A DNA stretch of 19,466 bases, from contig JAOXYB010015643.1 of assembly GCA_028565635.1 (NCBI GenBank), forward strand, positions 1 through 19,466, given 5' to 3'. Made by a program: the position numbers and the translations under genes. Source of the stretch: Phoronis ovalis. Lineage: Eukaryota > Phoronida > Phoronidae. The notes beneath the pieces were generated by a model. That model did no database searches. It had not been told where the DNA came from and worked only from the letters and a program-made list of their open reading frames with translations. Below, piece after piece: positions 1 to 10,700 of this stretch; within the stretch, counting starts at the first letter, position 1; each line of letters begins with the position of its first letter.

Positions 1-1092
1 TATATATATTCTACACTATTTAAGATTTTCTACTGTAACATATTGATTAATGTTTATGAAAATAATTAATAATTAAAATTCGCTGTCCGTTTATATTTTA
101 TTCCAATTATAACATTTTCTACCTGTCATCCCATATGACGTGTGCAATAGCGATCTGAATAACTGTCTGACAGAAAACTGGTAATTTTTTTGCGTGCATT
201 GTCTGTAACGCGCATTTATCTAAATAATTATTATATATACATGTAACTGAACTTCAAATATTATAAATATTACTGACTGATAAATAAAGAAAATGATTTA
301 ATTACCTTTTGTTTAGCATTAATTAAAATATACAATTTATTGGAGTGGTTCTTTCTACAAATGTTAGGATTATATATTATTGCATACTAACAAAAGTTGT
401 TTTCAGCTCATCATATATGTTCTAAATTTGGGTTGACTTTTGAAATCATTTTTCCATTTATTTGCTTTTAACATTAATTTAGTATGTGCTATTTAATTAA
501 AATCAACTGAAGAATTTTAAGACGCCTTATTGTATGCGTGGCAAGCGATCATGTAGGAAAAAAGAAAAACAACAAACCACAACTTATATCTATATGGCCG
601 GGTTATGATTAATACTGTATTCACACAAAAATAGATAGAAATATATACATTCACACTTACTACTCCGATGTTTGTGCTTTATACTGCTAAGATAGACACA
701 AACTGTACATACCAATATATGTTGCGAACGGTTGTGGTGGAACTTCATGATTTGAAAATATATCAGTATGCAATTTCAGTTTTAAAATAGGACCATGCAA
801 AAATGTTGCATACAACGAAATTGACTACAAATACAAATTGATTCAATACATTTGACTGATATGCATATTTATCAGATTTTGATTTTGATTAGACGATTTC
901 ATATACTCTTATTGTATAGATTTTTGATAGGATGTTTGCCACACATCAAACTTGTTATAATTATTTACTAACTCACAAAACACGTAAACTCTATCACAGA
1001 ATGCTGAGGACTAAAATATACTTCAATTTATACAATACGATAAATATACACATATGCTATTGTGATTGACGTAGCCATTCATACTCTCACAC
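1..1092 (-). other. 3' UTR and downstream flank
   Basis: About 1.1 kb of AT-rich sequence after the stop codon. No second gene or long ORF is visible. The 101-residue plus-strand reading at 1062-1367 is antisense to exon 11 and has no recognisable features. The transcript end lies here or beyond the window. Confidence 0.6.
457..462 (-). promoter_or_regulatory. Candidate polyadenylation signal AATAAA
   Basis: TTTATT on the plus strand gives AATAAA in the sense of the receptor gene, about 630 nt after the stop. Another AATAAA is at 336-341. In sequence this AT-rich such hexamers arise by chance, so the true site is uncertain. Confidence 0.2.
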
Positions 1093-1758
1093 TTAAACCA
1101 GATCTTCCTGTAGAATTTCTTCATCCGTTAATAATCTCTTTGCCGCATCTGGGTCTTCATCGCGTAATACACAATCTATTTTTCCACTTTCAACTACATG
1201 TTCGTGATAATTATTACCTACTTTGTCATTTTGATTGTCATCGGTTTGAGGTAAAATGTTTGCCTTTTCTGACACATCAAATGATTCACTTGTGCTATAA
1301 GTATCAACATATTGCACCTGGTGGCCTGTACTGCTGGATTCCTCGTGGATTTGTACTTGTACATTAGCAATGTTTTCATGTTCTTCTTCCACAATTGCGT
1401 CATAAATTAAGCTGTTATTGCTGAGTTTATGCCTTGGTATTTCTTCAACAATTAATTCAGTTTTATTCAAAGGTACATGTCCATTACATTGCTTTAGTGA
1501 ACCACCAGATCTTTTTCGTTTTCTATTAGGTGGACTGTCACCATTCTTTTGTGTTAAAGAGTCCTTTCTCTCACTCATAAAAGAATGAATGGAATGTAAG
1601 GAATTCCTAGCTTTACTTAAGTAAGTTGACATAGATGTTGCAGATTTCTGAGATCTTTGTCCTCCTGTCCGTTGAAGTTTATATCTATGCCACTTTTTTC
1701 GTAGCTCTGCTTGAACCTCGGTATTTAAAAAACAAAACATCATCGAAACCATAAAACC
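1093..1758 (-). CDS. Exon 11: end of TM7, helix 8, cytoplasmic tail and stop
   Basis: Residues 397-617 and the TAA at 1093-1095. It opens GFMVSMMFCFLNTEVQAELRK, the end of TM7 and the helix 8 signature shared by class B1 receptors. The tail is about 200 residues. It has a Ser/Thr-rich block (432-463), likely kinase and arrestin targets; a basic cluster NRKRKR (474-479); a long acidic, unrecognised section; and the C-terminus EDLV, a possible PDZ ligand. The acceptor is TATTTTTAG|GGT (phase 0). The tail beyond residue 430 is not recognisably conserved, as usual for this family. Confidence 0.92.
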   Translation of the reverse strand, partial: GFMVSMMFCFLNTEVQAELRKKWHRYKLQRTGGQRSQKSATSMSTYLSKARNSLHSIHSFMSERKDSLTQKNGDSPPNRKRKRSGGSLKQCNGHVPLNKTELIVEEIPRHKLSNNSLIYDAIVEEEHENIANVQVQIHEESSSTGHQVQYVDTYSTSESFDVSEKANILPQTDDNQNDKVGNNYHEHVVESGKIDCVLRDEDPDAAKRLLTDEEILQEDLV

Positions 1759-4700
1759 CTAAAAATAGAAGTGAAAGTTAATCTTTGTAAATATGTTTTG
1801 TCAAAATGTATACACATATCTTTTTTGTCGAACAGCTTCTTTCCAGTGTATCAGATTTACATAAAATGAGGTGATAGTGCTCCGCTAGGAATAGTACGTT
1901 ATGACAAAAATAACAACTGGATATATAATCAGTGATCATATTCGATTCTAAAATTTAATCGGCAAATAAACTAAATCTTACTTTTTGAGCAATGTACCCG
2001 AGTTAGACTCAAACGCAGAATGGGAACACGAAATTATCCTAGCTGGTTTGCAATTTATTACATTCAGAGTTGGACCCAAAAAACGGACCATTTCCAGCCG
2101 AACCTCCTCGTATGACTTTTATACAGTCATATCCACGGGGCAATACAGCTTTCGGACATAACACAACAAATTCATCGGTTTTAGACTAAATTTTATATAA
2201 TGACTGTTATCTCAATGAATGGAAATGTCATCACATGAGCTTTATTATCCAACTTAATGTGATGATTTTTTTAACCATAGTTCCAGAAAGAATGAAATCG
2301 AACGAACCTATATATGTACGCTATCATCTATAGATATAGTAAATAGCAACCACCAATGCACGAAGAAATAGAAATTGCTTTCTAGAAGTCCTTTTAATTT
2401 TTTCTGAAAATAACCACCGTTTCTTGAATATTTGCATTTCGTGACTTGTCGGGTACCCAGTTTTTTGAAATTTTGAACGTTGGTAGTCAAATAAAAAAAA
2501 TATACAATCCAGGCCAAATCCAAAAGTTTTACTTAAGCCTCACATCCAACATCCAAAATAATAACAAGTACCAGGCCAGGCACACTAGTGCTTACCTGGA
2601 ATGAATTGAAGAATATTTCAAAGTACAGGCGCACTAATTCAGCTTCTGCATTGTTGGCTTGATCGGGAAAACCAACGAAGATGATGTAATGGACACCAAA
2701 GAGAGGGATTAACACCAATGTTGACTTAGCAAGCTTCCTACAAAATGCAATTACAATTCAGTAACGCAACGTTTGCAGTGATATGAATCGAAATAACAAT
2801 TCAGAGTTTGTATTATTATCACGGATCTACACATTCCCGGACACATCCGCCGTCGTATTACAAAGAGAAGTAGCGGAACTAGTATACTGCTATATTGTAC
2901 TTCATTTTAAAGAGTATATGCGGCTCGAGTGTTATGTAGATAGACGTTGATGTGAAACCAACCTCTGTCATCTTGTTAACAGGTAGTACCAGGCCGGAGT
3001 ACCAGGCCGGGGTACCAGGTACTGTAAATGGTATGTATACAGTTGAATTTGTTCTAAAAGCTAAACTATTTAATGACTGTCATTCAACTTGTGTGAATGT
3101 ATCAACCCGCGCCGGTTTATAGTAGGTTTCCGAGTTATGCTCCCACCGGATAAGGTACTAAATACTGGTTTGTGACAGCTACTCAGGTTTTTCTAACGTC
3201 ATCAGCTTAGTCTGTCAGGGAATTGCTGGGGAAACACAGACTCCTGAATTCCGTATACATAAATATATACACACAAGCACTAGTTTATGTATTTAGAGGG
3301 ATAGGGGTCATCAGACTATTCAGGTAGAAAGACCGGGGCAAACTTATTTTCCTACAGGTGTGAAAGGGATATTTTTTTTCTTTCTGTGGGAATCATTGAA
3401 TTTTATTTTGGTCCGTGTAATGCGATAAACGTTATGTTTTATTTTCGTGTTATAGCGTTGCATAAATTTTTGTTTATGCAATAAGATTATCATTTTTTAT
3501 TTCTTTGCAATGAAATTGAACCCTATCGGTTACCCCCTTTGTAGCTCCTCTAACGAAAATGCATGGGTATGAATAGTTAAGGAACATTATCCGAACAATA
3601 ATTTGCAGTATAATTATCTTCTTAGGAGTGTCCAATAGACTATTAGTACTGCGTACAACCTGTTTATATACAGTAATTATTGTTCAGGTGGGAAAAGGTT
3701 ATATTATTTTCGTGACCCACGATTGCAGGAATTTATCATTTGTAATTCGTGAAAAGGCAATATCATTTCCTTTAAGCGGTGGTCCCTACCCATTTCCCCC
3801 CCTCAATGTCTCGTAATAAAAGATATTTCTGACGTCATTTTACCGCATCACAAACCTGTATGTTGTATATACAAAAGAGCACAACTCGGAAACCTACAAT
3901 AAGCAAAAGTACATGCAATTTTCATACACAACTATTTTAACATTACACACATTAGTTTAGAGAATCCGTGCAAACAAATATTAGACCAAAACATAACATT
4001 TGACGATATAAATTTGACAATCAAAATATAATTACATGTTAAAAAGCTCATCAACTAATTGAAAGAAAATTAAAGAAAATTAAAAAAAATACAGGAATTA
4101 TCGTCTACATGCTGTGGTTAAAACAAATTGCTGTGTGGATGCTTCTTTTCAGCTTTACAATGGTCCTTATATAGTGATGGAATCCAGCCGACAGTAACTG
4201 ATTAAGACTAGCCGAGGAATACTATTTGACGCAATACACGTTTGTCATGAACGTTTGTGGACACCTGAAAGCGTACTCTCCTTGTTCTGACAAATATATA
4301 AGAATTAAATATGCGGCAGTTACCCATCTTTAAAAAAAAACAAAAACTCTGAAGTCTTCAATTTCGATGTTGGTCATCCTTTTTTGTGTTACGTTTGTCC
4401 CAAGCAAACCTATTCGCAAACAGTTAGTGATACATACAAGATGAGTTACGACCTAGTAGTGGGTCCGCCCCACTTTTTTACCTAATCATATAGCCTTGAG
4501 CTCACATTGCAAAGTCAACATCACTCAATACTAATATTTCTATGATAGTTACAAGCGGCAACAGGCTGCATTCAAGTTCTATGATAATGCTGGACTCTTT
4601 TACTGGAATATTGATAGGATTATTTTGGTGTGTAAAGCTGTAATAGTTCTACCTATGATTTCTAAAACATCCACCAGGTGGCCCTTAGTAGTCAAATGCT

Positions 4701-7700
4701 AAACACGTTAGTGGCTATATTTTCAATAAAAAAGCGGCTGTAGACGCGAGGATACAAATATTTTGATTCGTGATTGGATATAATTTTTCGCGAAGTGATA
4801 AGCTAATTTTCGTTATATTGGATAGAAAAAATCACTTAGTCTGTTAGCCAAAGAAGCATCCTAATTCTACTACAGGTAACTCAAAGACGCTTAAAGAAAA
4901 CTAAAACTGCAATATAGGTCGTTTACTTATCTTTCAAACATGATAAAAAAATACCTGCAACATGAATGGAGAAAAACAGATGAGCCTAATTGCATAAAGA
5001 CTCCTTACAAGATACATAAAAGAGAAAATCATATTTCAGTCTAGGTACAAAATATGCGACTTACACCAAATATAATACTTAGATGTATTTTCCTACAAGA
5101 GCTTGACACTTGAACTTTATAACTTTACTACATCTTATTCGTAACTCCTAACAAACAATTTACAGTTAGGAATCCTCTGTAGGAAACTCGAAACGAAACT
5201 CGAACAGAATATTAAATAAGAACGTCTTGAATACCGGCAATACTGTTTATCAGCAGTTTTATTTACGTTTTGCGATAGATCTAGCAAAACGTTTAGCTGC
5301 TGATATGCAAACTAAGTTATCATTTCAAAGCATGAGTACATAGAGACATCAGATGAATGAGTACATAGAGACATCAGATGTTCATATAGTGCTTAATGTA
5401 GAATGTACATGTACTTGTATTATAAAGAAGCGTTTGCATATCAAGCAGACATTTTCCGTGATCTGTATTCAGAAATATATTGAAACGGAAACGGATAAAG
5501 ATTTTTGATTTGATGCAAGAAAACGATGTTTTTAAACAATATTTACCTGTACCTGTATTTGCGAGCCTCAGGAGTATTCTGTGTTTTCAGCTTTGTAAAA
5601 AGTACTCGGAGTATATTAAGGAAAAATATGAAATTGATCTTAAAATAAAAGAAAACAAATATTCAAAATGCAAGTTTACGTTCTGTAGAATATTAATTCG
5701 CTGCTACAGTTTGTTACACTGAAGTTACTGTAGGTTTTCGAGCTACGCTCTCTTCCCGACCTATAAAGTACTAAATACTGTTTTGTGACAGCTACGTCAT
5801 TAGCTTAGTTAGTTAAGGAATGGCTAAGAAATCACAGAATCCTGAATTTTACTTTGGACACAAAAGTTATGGATTCAACATACAAGTCTAGCAGAGTTTT
5901 CGGTCTCTTTCTCTTTGAAATGTTTAAACAATTAAGCGCATTCCAAGCCACTGCCTGTAAACAGAGGACTTACCACTATTGTTAATGTTATTGGACCCCT
6001 CGTGATCCAATTGTAATGTTTCCCTTCTGTTGTATTCCAGCAGTATTCATCAAGTAGCACTGAACGTACAATTGCCCATGGAATAACCCATATTAAGGGA
6101 GATACTGTAATGACAAACACGATATTTTTGTAGTTCAGTGGTTCAATCAAACTTATTTTTACATACAATTTGTGATCACGAGCTCGAAACTATGGTGTAA
6201 TTAACATTCACGTGTTATTATTATAGTACGCATACACAGAGAAATTAAATGAATTATTAAGCATTAAAATTATATGTAAATAGAAATGTGATACAATAAC
6301 GTTTATTGTACATAATTGTAAATACATTACGGTGAATACAGTACAGAAGTTATACCATGTATTAATTTATCTGAACTTACACCAGCCGGCCACCATGTAC
6401 CAGGTTACGCTACTTGCCTCGGAGAATACTGATACAAAGATTAACATATGAAGATAAAATCCCTCCAGAAAAATCCACATGTAATTAGAACCAAGGCTGT
6501 AGTGGAACAAAGTAAAAAATAGCTTGCACTCCCAGTTCTGAAATAGCAAAAAATAATATATTTATATAATATAATTACAAAGTGCATACCACAACACGTA
6601 TTTTATATTTACGCATTTCTACACTTGTTTTTGCCGGAAACAGATATCAGAATGCACAATAATTCTGTCAAATATCCTAAAATGTGAAGAGAATAAAAAA
6701 GGGTCTAGTTTTAGAATAAAAATCATTCCTGAGTGAATATTTCATTTAGGCAGAGGAAGGAATGCATCCATTTCCGTGTACACAAAAAAACCCAGATACA
6801 TACATTAATGTCTCGAAATCCAGCTAGTACTGCTCATGTATAAACGCTCATTAATAATTTTATGCCTGCATGTATATATTACAAAACGTCTGTTACGTAC
6901 CGTTCTACCTGGTATAAGAGATATTATTCCATTTTCTTCTTCATAAACATCATTGGCGAAACCAATGCCCTCTACCAGCAGATGTTCACGCATTAGAGAT
7001 ACTGCAGCACGAAGAGCGAATGATGCGAATAAATTGATATGGACAGTATTTCTTGGGCAGTGCAACTTTCTGAGAAAAAAAACAACAAATCACATTAATC
7101 GCATCTTGTCTTAGCATTTTAAGCATTAAAAACAAATCTAAATATAATACATGCAGTTCCATGGTAGTTTGCTTTACCATTAGGTAACCCTAGTGTTCAA
7201 CTGTCGAAACCACATTCTGTGTTTATTCCGTGTTTTGAAATATGAAATTACGATGCATTTAGTATACGAACATATTTTCACTCTACATAAATATGTCTTC
7301 TCCTGTACTGTCTAGTATGGAATTTCTAAAAGAGGAAAAATACAAATTGTCGAGCCTAGCTACTATAGGTGTCAGTGAAGATGATCAGTTGCAACACGCT
7401 CAAGTAAAATACATTTTGTGCAAATGAAATTAGGGGGAAAATGCAACACTACGTTCCTGCCACTTCTGGAATACGTTACAGGTACTTACTTGAGATAAAG
7501 CATAATGGTCAAAGACAGGGCGAGGGAAACAAGAGATAAACTGTATCCGACGTTTAACACTATACGTATTCTCGGCATATGTTCCTGTAATAAGATATAC
7601 ATGTATTATAAATGCTCTCAACATGCTCTATTATACCTTACAACCAAATGTCAAGGCTAGAGGGCTTCAATATGAACAATGAACTTACCATATACAATAT

Positions 7701-10700
7701 ATAGAGCTACTGTACCAGTGTTTGTACCGAGAAAATATGTTACCTTACATGTATGTTAGAAATGTATGTAGAACCTGTTTCAAACATTCTTTAGGTAAAC
7801 ACACAGAAAAGCATTTAAGGTAGCGATTATGATTGGACACAATTTAATGACACTTTACACACTAAGTTAAAATTTAGCTAATTAAATGAAAAAAATAGTG
7901 ATATAAAAGTATAAACATTTCAAAGTATGCAGCTTAACTAAATCTGTGATTTATTTTTCTTTAAGTAGGTCATGTACGGTTTATCATATTAGGTTAAAAC
8001 GTTGTTGAAATGTAAATTTCAAAAGACTATAAGTAAAAAAACCACTAAACTGAAGCGACGAAACTTTGAAAGTTTATATTTTGGGAACAATGCAAAATTT
8101 TAAAAATCTGAAACGACATTTTGTAGCTATACATATAAACTAGTTATTTTGTGTAAAGTTTTAACTATGTAGTATGAGAGGTTTTTTAACTATGTAGTAT
8201 GAGTGGTTTTTAACTTGTGTTCCTTTGAATTTTGTATATAAAAAAAATAACGTTTTAACCCATAGTGGCTAGCGTACAGGTCTACTCAGAGAAAAAGAAG
8301 TTACAGATTTGGAAACTTCAAGTTGTATACAATACTTTCAAATATTTATACTTTTGTGTGTCTATATTTTCATTTAATTAGCAAAAATTTAACTAAAAGT
8401 ATAATAAAGTATGATTACATTGTGCCGAACAATATTCGCTACCTTAAAAGTTGATACCTGTAAGAAATTGTATATAATATTTACCTGAATAAGTTTGTCA
8501 ACATGATATTGAGATGAACTATTAGTAGCGCAACTTGTATAATTAGACCACGTTTTTTTCGTCTCAGGACTGATGAACCAGGTGCCGTCCTCAAGACAAC
8601 GGCGTGTCACATACTCTGTAAAAGTCAGTAAATAAAACTACAGCAGTACTATAACGGGGCTGTGTTTAATTAAATGTATGACTGAAACTTTATTGTAAAA
8701 CTGCATGCCTGTAGAAAAGACTATCACCATATATCTCTCACCCCTTTTAGTCCAGGCTTTTAATCTGTTAGACCAGTATTGGAACGATATCACGCTTCAT
8801 TGCATCCCGGGTATCTTACGGGGGGGGGGGAGCTGAAGGGGTCACATTTTTTTACTAATTTCGGGGTATATTATTGGTACATTTTACGGCTGTTGTGGTA
8901 TATTATAGGTATAGTTTTGAGGTCTAGTCAAGAAATTCGTTGGAAAAGTATATTATGCGTATACCCTTTTATAGGAAATAGTGCACACTATATTGTAAAC
9001 AATAACTACAGTGTTTTAAAGGTTATACCGTACAGGAACTGGCGTGGTAAACTTGGTTAAGGATGAGGTACGTTTTAATTTTTTTGGTATATTATGAGAT
9101 TCTTACTTCCACAATTTTAATATACATGTGGTCCGAAAATGTTATCTTCAGTGGCATACCACAACTCAAAATATAACTAAAATATACCACCAGGGGGCGG
9201 AATAATCACATGTTTATCAGTAAAGATAGTATTCCTTAAGAGAGACTAGCAATCTTCTCACGTAAATAGTGTCATAATATACATGTATGCACATTTAGGT
9301 ACTCATGTGTACTAAAGCGCAGTATATTATATGCAGAAAACAATGCTTAAAACATGCTGAATACTGATATTTGAAAGCAGGTGGTAACATAATCTGTGAG
9401 CTTTCAAGTTACTTCATAAAACGAGATGAACTACCAGCCAGAAGTGACATTTTCACTTAGCAAAAATACTCAGTACTCGGAACTCTTTCTCGCAACATGA
9501 TATTTGTTCTCTTACCATCTGTGTTGAACCCATTGAAGTAACTTGGACAGCTCTGTATTGCTAGCGTCCCTGCTGGTACATCAGGCCAACATGTTATCGT
9601 ATCCCATGTTCTGTTGCAGTATACACCTATATCACAGATAGATTGATCATGAAAAGAATGAATATTTATCTTTATCTTGTAGTACAGAATATGTCGCCAT
9701 TGTAAGATAATATGAGATAAGTGTGTAATAATAAGGACAAGCGCTTCGTCTTTTGTAGAATTCATCAGATAGTTTAAAATGAAATTGTTTTATCACGTTT
9801 TGATACAGATGTCCATAAAAAGATAAATAAACATGGTATTCTAAATGTCTTGAATATTATATACCAAAAACGTTTTGGATATCGGGTGGCATAATAGTAA
9901 AACAATGCATAGGTGTACCTGATGTTGGATAAGGCTTCTCCGATATGGACTTTATGCATTTTTTCCAAGCTTCATCTAGGAGAACAGATTGTTTCTCTCG
10001 ATCCAAGTCTACTATTTTCTGTAAAAATAAATATGGAATTAACAATGGGATAAAAATGATATCTTGAACAGGTCCATCAGAGTAGAAATTATTTCTTGGA
10101 ACTATTCCGTCAACTCTAGAATTATACATATGTGAATCAATGAAAAATTAAATTATACTTACACTTTCTGATGTCAATAGTCTAATTTTATTATTACACC
10201 CACAAAATGGACATAAACTGTGGTGTTGGCTTCTTCTGTAAAATTTTTAATCAGAAAAGTCCAAACTAGGACTGTTAAGTTAAAATAGTCCCAGGTCAAA
10301 ACGAAAATTCACATTTTTGATTTTTTTTAATACTATAGCAGTTTTGGATAATAAAATTGTTTTCGACATGAATCTGGTTTGATGTGGTAAAGGTGAGCTG
10401 GCGTCTTTTAATGTTTCTTAGGTAAAATACCTTGGATGAGGCGGACATAACAGGTACCTAAATATATAATTATGAATAGTTGACCTTTTTTCGTTTCTGA
10501 ATGGATAATTATTCCATAATGTGTAGTCAGCTCTGTGATGACTTTAAGACAAGTATATTAATATGTCCCTTTAAAGTAGAAAGCTAATGAACTGAGCTTT
10601 TAAGAAAGACAAGGCTGCACCTAATACTAACCCATCAAACTCAGGTCGAACATTGAATATTAATAAATTCAAATATGTACATTTTCAAATACTTCTAGGG

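Larger units (their letters stand above)
2738..5552 (-). other. Intron 9 (2815 bp)
   Basis: Phase 2, GTACAG...TTTGTAG. It contains a short GC-rich tandem repeat (2985-3020), an inverted-repeat element (3118-3901), a CTCF-like motif (4671-4684), an imperfect hairpin (5248-5305) and a 25-bp tandem pair (5332-5380). No further exon-like reading was recognised. Confidence 0.7.
8616..9515 (-). other. Intron 3 (900 bp)
   Basis: Phase 1, GTAAGA...TTTTACAG. It contains a ten-base G run (8821-8830), the foldback element 8865-9188 and a CTCF-like motif. The plus-strand open reading at 8779-9060 runs through the repeat and has no recognisable protein features. Confidence 0.65.

Noticed and set aside
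4536-4660. Open minus-strand stretch with a good-looking acceptor, first considered as the TM5 exon
   Set aside because: Its translation lacks TM5 hydrophobicity and motif; the true TM5 exon was then found at 5553-5638.
5160-5260. Minus-strand Phe-rich reading resembling TM5
   Set aside because: No donor GT at the needed phase and no conserved Asn/Arg pattern.
5480-5722. 80-residue plus-strand ORF, Lys-rich
   Set aside because: It lies antisense to exon 9. The minus strand here carries a clear TM5/ICL3 exon with matching splice phases.
6986-7180. Minus-strand ORF with hydrophobic stretches
   Set aside because: It overlaps exon 6 in another frame and reads through the intron 5 acceptor.
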